DNA of 64,000 nt. Source: Maricurvus nonylphenolicus. GTDB taxonomy: Bacteria > Pseudomonadota > Gammaproteobacteria > Pseudomonadales > Cellvibrionaceae. Made by a program: the position numbers and the translations under genes. The number at the start of each line of letters is the position of its first letter. Within the stretch, counting starts at the first letter, position 1. The notes beneath the pieces are model-generated. The model was not told the origin of the DNA and searched no databases. It saw only the letters and a program-made list of their open reading frames with translations. The stretch is taken from NCBI RefSeq assembly GCF_042854845.1, contig NZ_AP031498.1:3472001-3536000 (forward strand). Reading direction: 5' to 3'. Positions 42,875-50,871 of this stretch are shown here, piece by piece.

Positions 42875-43756
42875 TTACTGCTGAGCCGCAGCCGTTTCAC
42901 TCTCTTCACCCAACAACAACGTCAGAATCGCCCCAAACACCACCAGGCCAACGCCCGCATAGGTCCACAGATCCGGAATCTGATCCCAGAACATCCAGCC
43001 CCACAACCCGGCAAACACCACGCCAAAGTAACTGACTGGGGACACCACACTGGGTTTGGCATAAAAGAAAGCCCGCGTGTAAGTCGACATGGCTAGGGAA
43101 ATAGAAAAGCCAATCGCCAATACCGCCATCCACGCATACCAGGGGGCTGGCTGCCAGTGGATGATGGCCATCGGCAGTGTCACTACTAGAGAAATCGCAA
43201 AGTAGTAAAACAGCACCCTACCGGTAGGCTCAGTACTCACCAACAAACGGGTGGTAACCATGGAGACCGCCAACAGCAAACCGGAAGTCAGCCCCAGTAA
43301 ATGCCACCAGCTAAAGCCATCCCCGCCAGGGCGCAGGATACAAATCACCCCGGCGAAGCCAACTATCAGCGGCCACCAGCTGCGCCGGGCAATACTGATC
43401 CGCAAACCAATCAACGCCACCAAAGGCACACACAAGGGCGCACTGTTACGCAGAAGTGAAGCATCCACCAAGGGGATTTCCATCAGCGCCAGATAAAAGG
43501 CATAGAAAGATATCAAACCCGCAATACCGCGGAAAAAATGCAAAGGAAAGCGCTGGGTTGCCAACCCGGCCATACCGCCGCCCTGCCTTAGCACCACAGG
43601 CAAGCTCAACAGGCAGCCAATGGCATACTGCGCAAACACAATCACATGGATGGATATATGCTCACTGGCAAACTTGGTCCCTGCCGCTACCAGGGAACCA
43701 AACAGGGAGGTTAACAGGGTAAGCAGCAGGGCCTTACTCAGATTGGAACCCTGCAT
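42875..43756 (-). CDS. EamA/DMT-family membrane transporter
   Basis: The 293-aa protein has about ten hydrophobic helices arranged as two EamA repeats. The first begins LLLTLLTSLFGSLVAAGTKF and ends WWPLIVGFAGVICILRPG; the second contains LLGLTSGLLLAVSMVTTRLL and ends YAGVGLVVFGAILTLLLG. The RGIAGLISFYAFYLALMEIP segment is typical of the S-adenosylmethionine or small-metabolite exporter group. The substrate cannot be told. It is 17 nt after the flavodoxin gene on the same strand, so the two are probably co-transcribed. Confidence 0.9.
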   Translation of the reverse strand: MQGSNLSKALLLTLLTSLFGSLVAAGTKFASEHISIHVIVFAQYAIGCLLSLPVVLRQGGGMAGLATQRFPLHFFRGIAGLISFYAFYLALMEIPLVDASLLRNSAPLCVPLVALIGLRISIARRSWWPLIVGFAGVICILRPGGDGFSWWHLLGLTSGLLLAVSMVTTRLLVSTEPTGRVLFYYFAISLVVTLPMAIIHWQPAPWYAWMAVLAIGFSISLAMSTYTRAFFYAKPSVVSPVSYFGVVFAGLWGWMFWDQIPDLWTYAGVGLVVFGAILTLLLGEESETAAAQQ

Positions 43757-43772
43757 AGAAATGTTTTAAACC

Positions 43773-44315
43773 TTAGTCTTCCAGCGATTGAACCGGTGTG
43801 GTTAAGCCAAACTCAGCATGAATTTGCTCACACCAGCGATTAAGGCGATCAGCCGTCATCTCTTCCTGCTGGTCTTCATCAATGGCCAAGCCCATAAACA
43901 GGTTTTTATCTTCAATCAGTGCCTTGGAGGCATCAAAGTCGTAACCGTCAGTTGACCAGTAGCCGATGATGGTCGCGCCCTGCTCGACAATCACATCGTG
44001 CAGCATGCCCATGGCATCGAGGAAGTAATCGCCGTAGCCGAACTGATCACCCAGGCCAAACAGGGCAATGGTTTTACCGGTGAAGTCGATCTCGCTGACA
44101 TCATCCCAGAACTCTTCCCAGTCGGACTGGATCTGGCCGAAGTCCCAGGTAGGAATACCCAGAATAATCTTATCGTAGTTAGCGAAGTCCAGCTGGGTTA
44201 CATCGGCGATATCCATCACATCAACCACATCTTCACCCAGACGCTGCTGAATACGGTAAGACACCCCTTCGGTATTACCTTCATCACTACCAAAGAACAA
44301 GCCGATTTTGCTCAC
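43773..44315 (-). CDS. Flavodoxin
   Basis: The 180-aa protein is a long-chain flavodoxin, a small FMN electron carrier. The phosphate loop is GSDEGNTEGV (residues 9-18), followed by LGIPTWDFGQIQSDWEEFWD with the FMN-stacking Trp, and FGLGDQFGYGDYF. I place the start at GTG 44315 (MSKIGLFFGSDEGNT) because flavodoxins begin at the first strand; the upstream ATG at 44351 would add 12 residues. The body is very acidic, as is usual. Symbol not given because fldA and fldB types cannot be told apart. Confidence 0.93.
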   Translation of the reverse strand: MSKIGLFFGSDEGNTEGVSYRIQQRLGEDVVDVMDIADVTQLDFANYDKIILGIPTWDFGQIQSDWEEFWDDVSEIDFTGKTIALFGLGDQFGYGDYFLDAMGMLHDVIVEQGATIIGYWSTDGYDFDASKALIEDKNLFMGLAIDEDQQEEMTADRLNRWCEQIHAEFGLTTPVQSLED

Positions 44316-44433
44316 AATATAACCTGCATAGACCGCTAAAAATGGGCGCAAATTGTCCCAATTATTGAGCTATGAAGCAAGAAAGAAGCAAGATAAAGGG
44401 CGATACCGTAAAGGCAAATGACAAATTTAAGGC

Positions 44434-44484
44434 AAAAAAAGACCCGGCCTTGGGGGGATTGCTTGGGGTGCAGATGGGCCGGGT
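44434..44484 (-). terminator. Intrinsic terminator after the CpxP-like gene
   Basis: On the minus strand ACCCGGCC pairs with GGCCGGGT (8 bp, 27-nt loop), followed by CTTTTTTT. It lies 30 nt after the stop of the 44514 gene. Confidence 0.75.
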
Positions 44485-44513
44485 AAACGTCTACTATGGA
44501 GAGCAAAATTCTG

Positions 44514-44849
44514 TTAAATCACCAGCGTGGCTGGCTTGGCTGAAGTTTTAGTCACTGTTTCCTCCTCTGACTGCTGCTTCAACCGATTCAATTCGGTTAG
44601 TTGTTCATCCGTCAGCAACTGTTCCAGGTAGCTGCGGGTTTCTGCCATCTGGCTTTGCAGATAGCGTTGAAGTAACTGTTGTTGGGCTGAGGTCATATCC
44701 AACGCCTGACCCATCTCTTCTACCAGCTCTTGGGATGCTGGATCAGCCTGCAACATGACCTGCCCATTGGGGTTAAGGGCTGTGGCGGTGGAGGCCCCGA
44801 AAAGCAGGCATCCCGCTATCATCATTGCCGTTCCATACTGCCTGATCAT
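44514..44849 (-). CDS. Small CpxP/Spy-like periplasmic protein
   Basis: The 111-aa protein has a signal peptide (MMIAGCLLFGASTATAL) and a mature part that is all helix and rich in Gln/Leu/Glu (MTSAQQQLLQRYLQSQMAE, LLTDEQLTELNRLKQQSEEE). The two segments MTSAQQ and LTDEQL echo the LTxxQ motif of the CpxP/Spy chaperones. It is divergent from a CpxR/CpxA-like pair, exactly where E. coli keeps cpxP, and GTAAA boxes lie between. It is therefore likely the periplasmic feedback partner of that system, although overall similarity to CpxP is weak by eye. Confidence 0.75.
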   Translation of the reverse strand: MIRQYGTAMMIAGCLLFGASTATALNPNGQVMLQADPASQELVEEMGQALDMTSAQQQLLQRYLQSQMAETRSYLEQLLTDEQLTELNRLKQQSEEETVTKTSAKPATLVI

Positions 44850-44918
44850 TTCGTTTATCCTTGGTTGAAGATCGTTGCTGTGTACTGATTCGATGGGTCC
44901 ATCTTACCCACCTCAATC

Positions 44919-44973
44919 GTAAATCGGGGATAAGTGGCGTAAACTTCTGTCGTATCCTGTTAAGAAACGTAAA
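44919..44973. promoter_or_regulatory. Phased CpxR-type boxes
   Basis: GTAAA occurs at 44919, 44939 and 44969 and GTTAA at 44959, all on the same strand and spaced in multiples of 10 bp. The pair GTTAA-N5-GTAAA at 44959-44973 fits the CpxR box (GTAAA-N5-GTAAA) with one mismatch. They lie in the divergent region between the CpxP-like gene and the CpxR-like gene and probably control both. Confidence 0.65.
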
Positions 44974-45073
44974 AGCCTTACAAATCAAGGGCTAAAGCGT
45001 GACAGGCCTCACAGGCTAATGCACACTAGAGCTGCCTACAGCTACCTGTATATAAGGAAGAAGAACGCCCACT

Positions 45074-45781
45074 ATGAGTAAACTACTGCTTGTCGATGAT
45101 GATCTTGAACTCTGCGCCCTGCTGCAGGAATACCTGCAAGGCGAAGGTTTTGATATCACCACTTGTCACGATGGTGGCGCTGCTCTGGAAACCCTGAAGC
45201 AGGATAGCTTCGACGCTATCGTGCTGGACGTTATGCTACCGGTACACAATGGCTTTGATGTGCTGCGTAAATTGCGCGACTTCTGCCAAACCCCGGTATT
45301 GATGTTAACTGCCAAGGGCGAGACTGTAGATCGTATTGTCGGCCTGGAAATGGGTGCCGACGACTACCTGCCCAAACCCTGTAACCCCCGTGAGCTGGTG
45401 GCCCGTATTCGCGCTATTTTGCGTCGCATAGAAACCAATGATGAGCAAGACGCAGCCGAGAACCAGGAGCGTGACAAAAATCTGCAGGTTGATCAGCTGA
45501 ATATGGCCTTCAGTAACCGCACCGTCACCTACGCTGGCACGGCGCTAACACTGACTGGGGCAGAATTTACTGTGCTGGAACTGCTTATGCGCAGTGCCGG
45601 TGAGGTGATTAGCAAGGAAGACCTGACCGAAAAAGCACTCAACCGTAAGCTAACCCCATACGATCGCAGCATTGATGTTCACGTCAGTAACCTGCGTAAA
45701 AAGTTAACCGCCATTGGCGCCAGTAAAGATTTGATTATCAATATTCGTGGCGCGGGATATATGCTGACCTGTGAAACTTAA
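45074..45781 (+). CDS. cpxR: CpxR-like OmpR-family response regulator
   Basis: The 235-aa protein has a receiver domain with acidic pocket VDDD, phospho-acceptor Asp52 in VLDVMLP and Lys101 in DDYLPKP, and a C-terminal winged helix (LTGAEFTVLELLMRSAGEVI, YDRSIDVHVSNLRKKLT). The receiver block GADDYLPKPCNPRELVARIR is close to CpxR, which governs the envelope-stress response. AAGGAAGAAG precedes the ATG. The stop overlaps the kinase start by 11 nt. Confidence 0.9.
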   Translation: MSKLLLVDDDLELCALLQEYLQGEGFDITTCHDGGAALETLKQDSFDAIVLDVMLPVHNGFDVLRKLRDFCQTPVLMLTAKGETVDRIVGLEMGADDYLPKPCNPRELVARIRAILRRIETNDEQDAAENQERDKNLQVDQLNMAFSNRTVTYAGTALTLTGAEFTVLELLMRSAGEVISKEDLTEKALNRKLTPYDRSIDVHVSNLRKKLTAIGASKDLIINIRGAGYMLTCET

Positions 45782-47192
45782 AACCCCCGTCCCCAAATTG
45801 CTGCATATGAGCCGCATCTATTTAAAAATCTTTCTCGCCTTTTGGCTGGTAACCATCACCATGATTATCGGCTCGATCATGGCACTGCACTGGTATGATC
45901 TGGGGCCAGACAAACACTTGCCCCAAGAAAGCGAAAGATCCTATACCGGCCCTGGCTCGCGCCTGTTACGCGAAGTCGTGAGTGAGGCCATTAACTACAA
46001 CTACCATGAAGTGGTTTACGGCGTAAGACGCATGCCGCCCTGGGCAACACGCCATATGTTCCTGCTTAACCGCGATGGTGAAGATGTGCTGGGGCGTGAA
46101 ATCCCCCCATCAATCAAACAGGTGGCGGATGTACTCACGCCGCTAAGCCCCTACTATCAGCAGAAACACCACAAGGAAGAACTGCCGCATATAGGCCGTT
46201 ATTTCACCTTGCAGGATGGTCACCCTATCCGGCTGATTATTATACCGCCACCGCAGGGCACTAACCTGCGACTGCAACTGTTCCTCAATAACCTATGGAA
46301 AGCCATCCTGGTCTGTATGCTGATCAGCGCATCAGCCTGTTTTATTTTGGCTCGCCATATTACCCGGGACATTCGCCATATTCAGGACGCTACCCGCCAA
46401 ATTGCCAAAGGCAATATGGATGTTAGCCTGTCTGAGCACTTCCACTGCCGACACGATGAAATGGCAGAACTGGGCCGCGACATCGACCATATGACCGCCA
46501 GTCTAAAAAAGGCTATGTCGGAGCAGAAACGCCTGATCAAAGACGTATCCCACGAACTGCGCTCACCTCTGGCCCGCCTGCAATTGGCACTGGCCATTGC
46601 CCAGCAACGCAGTAATGGTGATATTGACGATGAACTGAACCGCATCAAAGAGGCCGGCGAATACCTTAACGATGTTATTTCCGATATTTTATCGCTGCCG
46701 ATGACCGATCAGGGCGAATGGGAACTAAACGATGCCGTTGAATTGAACAGCCTGCTGGAGACGATTACAGACAACTGCCGCACCGAAGCCGAAAGCAAGC
46801 GCGTCCAACTCAACCTGCAAAACTGTGATGACGAAGCCCTGGTGATGACCCACGGCAACACACTGATCAGTGCCTTCGAGAACATACTACGCAACGCCAT
46901 TCACTACACCCGGGAGGACACCCAGGTGGAAGTGATTCTGCAAACCAATAAAGACGACAGCTACAGCGTACAAATCTGCGACCGCGGCCCAGGTGTAGAT
47001 GAAGAAAGCCTAAAAGATATTTTTGAACCCTTCTTCCGCACCGACTCTGCCCGCGCACGTAGCAGCGGAGGTTACGGTTTAGGACTGGCCATTGCTCAGC
47101 GAACAGTGAATTTACATGGCGGGAAGATTACCGCTCACAATCAACCTCAGGGCGGTTTGTGTGTAGCCATCGAGTTGCCAGGGGCTACTTAA
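45771..47192 (+). CDS. cpxA: CpxA-like sensor histidine kinase
   Basis: The 473-aa kinase has two membrane helices (about 17-40 and 177-195) enclosing a periplasmic sensor, a HAMP segment (ITRDIRHIQDATRQIAKGNM), the phospho-acceptor motif KDVSHELRSPLARL with His261, and an ATPase domain with NAIHYT, DRGPGVDEE, FEPFFRTD and GYGLGLAIAQR. The core matches CpxA, which phosphorylates CpxR on envelope stress. GTG 45771 overlaps the cpxR stop; ATG 45807 (MSRIYLKIFLAFW) is another possible start and fits CpxA length better. Confidence 0.9.
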   Translation: MKLKTPVPKLLHMSRIYLKIFLAFWLVTITMIIGSIMALHWYDLGPDKHLPQESERSYTGPGSRLLREVVSEAINYNYHEVVYGVRRMPPWATRHMFLLNRDGEDVLGREIPPSIKQVADVLTPLSPYYQQKHHKEELPHIGRYFTLQDGHPIRLIIIPPPQGTNLRLQLFLNNLWKAILVCMLISASACFILARHITRDIRHIQDATRQIAKGNMDVSLSEHFHCRHDEMAELGRDIDHMTASLKKAMSEQKRLIKDVSHELRSPLARLQLALAIAQQRSNGDIDDELNRIKEAGEYLNDVISDILSLPMTDQGEWELNDAVELNSLLETITDNCRTEAESKRVQLNLQNCDDEALVMTHGNTLISAFENILRNAIHYTREDTQVEVILQTNKDDSYSVQICDRGPGVDEESLKDIFEPFFRTDSARARSSGGYGLGLAIAQRTVNLHGGKITAHNQPQGGLCVAIELPGAT

Positions 47193-47203
47193 CCCCTGGT
47201 ACC

Positions 47204-47229
47204 CTCTTTAACGAGACTCTTTAACGAGA
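47204..47229. repeat. Tandem 13-bp duplication
   Basis: CTCTTTAACGAGA is present twice head to tail (47204-47216 and 47217-47229), followed by six T. It lies between the convergent kinase and manC genes; a CCAGGGG/CCCCTGG hairpin at 47178-47199 overlaps the kinase stop. Together they may help transcription end. Confidence 0.6.
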
Positions 47230-47248
47230 TTTTTTACGAACAGATGCT

Positions 47249-48661
47249 TTACTCGCGACCGTAAGAATCATCAAAGCGCACAATATCGTCCTCACCAAGA
47301 TAGCTACCGGACTGCACTTCAATCATTTCCAACGGAATACTCCCCGGGTTTTGCAAACGATGCTTAACACCCAGCGGAATATAGGTCGATTCGTTTTCTG
47401 AGACTAGATAAGTCTCATCACCCTTGGTTACTTTCGCCGTACCACTAACCACAACCCAGTGCTCGGCGCGGTGGTGATGCATCTGCAAGCTTAGTTGGCC
47501 ACCTGGCTTCACCACAATGCGCTTAACCTGAAATCTATCGCCATTATCGATGGAGTCGTAATAACCCCAGGGACGATAAACTTTACGATGGCATTGTGTT
47601 TCGGAACGCTGCTGCTGTTTTAACTCGGCAACTATTTGTTTTACATCCTGCACACTGTCCTGGCTGGCAACCATAATTACATCATCGCTTTCAACAATCA
47701 CCAGATTATCGACACCAACGGTAGCTACCAGCTTACTGTCACTGCGAATATAGCTGTTGTGGGTGTTGTGGCTAATGACATCGCCAATTTTGACATTCTG
47801 CTCAGCATCTTTCTCTGCCACATCCCACAGCGCCGACCAGGACCCCACGTCGTTCCAACCGCAATCCATTGGTACAACAACGGCTTCAGATGTTTTTTCC
47901 ATTACCGCATAGTCAATGGATTCGTCCGGACAATTAAGAAAAGCTTCTGCCTGAGGGCGAACAAAATCACGATCGACCTGGGCCTGTTCCATTGCCAGTT
48001 TACAGGCAGCCAGAATGTCGGGGCGGTATTGTTCAAGCTCAGCCAGATAACGACTGGCTTTAAACATAAACATGCCACTGTTCCAGACATAGCCACCTTC
48101 ATTCAGGTAACCCTGGGCTGTTTCCAAATCAGGCTTTTCGACAAACTCAGCCACCCGATAAGCACCAGCCAGAGCATCTCCCTGGCGAATGTACCCATAA
48201 CCGGTTTCCGGAGCATCCGGCACAATGCCAAAAGTCACCAACTTGTCTGCTTCAGCATGCCCGGCAGCCACAGTCACGGCCTGCTGAAATGCGTCTACAT
48301 CCTTAATCACATGGTCAGCAGCCAAGACCAACAACACAGGCTCCTGGCCCTGCTGGTTCTCCTGCAATAGCTGTAACGCGGCTAAAGCCACTGCTGGCGC
48401 TGTATTGCGCCCAGCAGGCTCCAGTAAAATACTGCCTGATGATTCATCAATCTGACGCAGCTGTTCCGCCACGGTAAAGCGATGATCTTCACCACAAATG
48501 ACCAATGGTGACCCCGTCTCCATACCATTCAGACGCGAGCAGGTGTCCTGCAGCATAGTGGTTGCATTAACCAGCGGCAGAAACTGCTTGGGGTATTGTG
48601 AACGAGACATAGGCCAAAGGCGTGTACCTGAGCCACCCGCCATAATTACAGGGATAATCAT
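47249..48661 (-). CDS. manC: Mannose-1-P guanylyltransferase / mannose-6-P isomerase
   Basis: The 470-aa type II bifunctional enzyme makes GDP-mannose for exopolysaccharide or LPS. The N-terminal nucleotidyltransferase has IPVIMAGGSGTRLWPMSRSQ, ILLEPAGRNTAPAVALAAL, VKPDAPETGYGYI-type segment PDAPETGYGYIRQG and FVEKPDLETA. The C-terminal cupin isomerase has RPWGYYDSIDNGDRFQVKRI, the metal-binding LQMHHHRAEHWVVVSG and YIPLGVKHRLQNPG. The length is that of AlgA/ManC. It stands alone here, not in a sugar cluster. Confidence 0.96.
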   Translation of the reverse strand: MIIPVIMAGGSGTRLWPMSRSQYPKQFLPLVNATTMLQDTCSRLNGMETGSPLVICGEDHRFTVAEQLRQIDESSGSILLEPAGRNTAPAVALAALQLLQENQQGQEPVLLVLAADHVIKDVDAFQQAVTVAAGHAEADKLVTFGIVPDAPETGYGYIRQGDALAGAYRVAEFVEKPDLETAQGYLNEGGYVWNSGMFMFKASRYLAELEQYRPDILAACKLAMEQAQVDRDFVRPQAEAFLNCPDESIDYAVMEKTSEAVVVPMDCGWNDVGSWSALWDVAEKDAEQNVKIGDVISHNTHNSYIRSDSKLVATVGVDNLVIVESDDVIMVASQDSVQDVKQIVAELKQQQRSETQCHRKVYRPWGYYDSIDNGDRFQVKRIVVKPGGQLSLQMHHHRAEHWVVVSGTAKVTKGDETYLVSENESTYIPLGVKHRLQNPGSIPLEMIEVQSGSYLGEDDIVRFDDSYGRE

Positions 48662-49018
48662 CCAGCTTTTTCCTTAACAATCTATGCCGCCATCCTATCA
48701 GCGAGCCGCCAAGGAGGCTATTCCCTAGTAAGGAATCCCTATAAAGCCCGGCAATTAAGCCATCCAAAAGCGGCAAGCTTTCCCGCCAAAAACCCGTCAG
48801 GCGGCAATAAACGTCCGACAACACCCAAGTTTTAACAGCCAAATTATTGGCAAGACGCTGTTCACAAAAACGCCAACCTATTGTTATTAAAGGATTTTTT
48901 ATCCTGCATCAAAATATGGCACGGTTTTGGCTATCTACCTTGGTACTAACCGTGTAATCGGCGGAACGGGCGACGAAACTTGCCGCTACTGCCGCCAGAC
49001 CACAAGCAGGACATGATT
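48662..49018. other. Divergent intergenic region manC / diguanylate cyclase
   Basis: This 357-nt gap should hold promoters for both genes. I see an AGGATTTTTTATCCT palindrome near 48891-48905 and a GCAGGA ribosome-binding site at 49006-49011, but no convincing -35/-10 pair and no gene. Confidence 0.5.
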
Positions 49019-49954
49019 ATGGTGACATCAGTACATACAAGCACGAATGCTTTCGAGATGAAGGAAAGCTCTCTGCGCGCTCGCTTGCCGCTGAATACAG
49101 ATGAGCAGAATGAGGCGCGGCTGAAGTTAACTCATGTACTCCAAACCACCCTAAATATTGAACAGGTGCTGGAGCTGTTTTTTAAACATATCCAGAACTC
49201 GGTTCCCATGAGTGGGCTCTATTACGAACATCAGGCACAGCAGTTTAGTCTGCAGGTGGGTCGTGATACCCCGCATCATTGCGATTACCGGTTAATCACA
49301 CCCGACGATGATTTGGGCAATATCATTTTTAGCCGCGGCAAACGCTTCTCTGAACATGAAATGGCGACGCTGGAATCCCTGCTGAGCACACTGATTTATC
49401 CGCTACGCAATGCCCTGCAATACCGTCAGGCACTGCAAACAGCGATGAATGATCCACTGACCGGTGCTGGCAACCGTATAGCTTTAGATAACGCTCTGCA
49501 TCGCGAGCTACAGATGGCACAGCGTTACGACCAGGCGCTGTCTATTTTGATGATCGACATCGATCACTTTAAACAGATCAACGATACCTATGGCCACGCC
49601 TTTGGCGATACCGTGTTAAAAGAGATGGTACAAGCCATTGACTCAGTGACACGCAATACCGATATGACCTTCCGTTACGGCGGTGAAGAGTTTGTGGTGA
49701 TTCTAAGCAAAACCGAAGCTAAAGGTGCTGCGGTAATTGGTGAGCGTATTCGCCAGTATATCGAACAACTGATTGTTGATGAGGACGGTAAGAAGCTGCA
49801 GGCAACCGTCAGTATTGGGGCCAGTACGTTGGGTCCACAGGAACCGGTTAAATCGTTTTTTGGTCGTGCCGATGAGGCGCTGTATTGCGCCAAGCGCAGT
49901 GGGCGTAATCGATTGGTGAGCGCTAAATGTGAAGAGTTGGTGACAACCAGCTAG
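49019..49954 (+). CDS. Diguanylate cyclase (GGDEF domain)
   Basis: The 311-aa protein has an N-terminal region of about 140 residues that looks GAF-like or degenerate (VLQTTLNIEQVLELFFKHIQ) and a C-terminal GGDEF domain: NDPLTGAGNRIALDNALHRE, MIDIDHFKQINDTYGHAFGD, the active site RYGGEEF and ADEALYCAKRSGRNRL. The intact GGEEF predicts c-di-GMP synthesis. An inhibitory RxxD motif is not obvious. I chose ATG 49019 because AGGA (49008-49011) is 7 nt before it; ATG 49013 and a TTG at 48980 are less well placed. No membrane segment, so it is cytoplasmic. Confidence 0.92.
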   Translation: MVTSVHTSTNAFEMKESSLRARLPLNTDEQNEARLKLTHVLQTTLNIEQVLELFFKHIQNSVPMSGLYYEHQAQQFSLQVGRDTPHHCDYRLITPDDDLGNIIFSRGKRFSEHEMATLESLLSTLIYPLRNALQYRQALQTAMNDPLTGAGNRIALDNALHRELQMAQRYDQALSILMIDIDHFKQINDTYGHAFGDTVLKEMVQAIDSVTRNTDMTFRYGGEEFVVILSKTEAKGAAVIGERIRQYIEQLIVDEDGKKLQATVSIGASTLGPQEPVKSFFGRADEALYCAKRSGRNRLVSAKCEELVTTS

Positions 49955-49978
49955 CAACTAGACTCTGCTGTTTAATCA

Positions 49979-50010
49979 GGGGTCTGACCCGTAGGGTCAG
50001 ACCCCTTTTT
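49979..50010. terminator. 27-bp palindrome plus T-run between convergent genes
   Basis: The near-perfect palindrome at 49979-50005 (GGGGTCTGACCC / GGGTCAGACCCC, loop GTA) is followed by TTTTT on the plus strand. It ends transcription of the cyclase gene and possibly of rluB from the other side. It is a member of the GGGGT..GACCC repeat family. Confidence 0.8.
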
Positions 50011-50019
50011 ATTGGCTGG

Positions 50020-50859
50020 TTATTTTCTGGGGCGGCGGCCTTTGCCGTGGCGGAGTTTACGCAGGTGCCTATCGCGCTTTTCTTTTTCGTCACGGGTTTC
50101 TTTGCGCATGCGCGGCTTATCGATGCCAGCAGTGACACACAGATCACCCACTTCGCGATCATTCAGTTCAATCCACTGACCTACACGCACATGGGATGGG
50201 ATAAAGATATTGCCGTAACGTACTCGCTTCAGACGACTTACCTTCACCCCCTGAGATTCCCACAGGCGACGCACTTCACGGTTACGCCCTTCCATTACCA
50301 CACAGTAGAACCAGCGGTTACGACCTTCACCGGCACCATCAACTATGTCGGTAAATTTGGCAACGCCGTCTTCGAGCAGTACACCTTGACGTAGACGATC
50401 TTTCATATCGTCATCAACTTCACCCTGGATACGCACCAGGTATTCACGATCGATAACAGAGGACGGGTGCATCAAGCGGTTAGCCAGCTCACCGTCGTTG
50501 GTGAACAGCAACAAACCGCTGGTATTAAAGTCTAGACGGCCTACAGATATCCAGCGCTCGCCGTGTAAAGCCGGCAGGCGATCGTATACGGTGCGACGAC
50601 CTTCGGGATCGGAGCGGGAGCAGATCTCACCTTCGGGCTTGTTGTACAGCAAGACACGTGGGCGATGCTCGCTAGGCGCCGACAGTTTTAAGCGGCGACC
50701 ATCCACTTCAATTTTTGCATTGAGGTTAACGCGATCCCCCAATTTGGCCTTCTGGCCGTCAACCACTACTCTGCCGGCTTCAATGACGCGCTCCATTTCA
50801 CGACGCGAACCTAAGCCCGCGCGCGCCAATACCTTTTGCAGTTTTTCATCTGTAGACAT
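50020..50859 (-). CDS. rluB: RluB 23S rRNA pseudouridine synthase
   Basis: The 279-aa protein makes pseudouridine 2605 of 23S rRNA. An S4 domain (LQKVLARAGLGSRREMERVI) is followed by the RsuA/RluB-type catalytic domain with RVLLYNKPEGEICSRSDPEG, the catalytic Asp in VGRLDFNTSGLLLFTNDG and EGRNREVRRLWESQG. The C-terminus is a basic tail (KLRHGKGRRPRK). It ends the scpA-scpB-rluB gene string (12-nt gap after scpB), an order conserved in many gammaproteobacteria. Confidence 0.96.
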   Translation of the reverse strand: MSTDEKLQKVLARAGLGSRREMERVIEAGRVVVDGQKAKLGDRVNLNAKIEVDGRRLKLSAPSEHRPRVLLYNKPEGEICSRSDPEGRRTVYDRLPALHGERWISVGRLDFNTSGLLLFTNDGELANRLMHPSSVIDREYLVRIQGEVDDDMKDRLRQGVLLEDGVAKFTDIVDGAGEGRNRWFYCVVMEGRNREVRRLWESQGVKVSRLKRVRYGNIFIPSHVRVGQWIELNDREVGDLCVTAGIDKPRMRKETRDEKEKRDRHLRKLRHGKGRRPRK

Positions 50860-50871
50860 ATAGGGGGGATC

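Noticed and set aside
47636..48370. 244-codon open frame opposite manC
   Set aside because: manC is intact and recognised on the other strand; the frame has no domain or ribosome-binding site.
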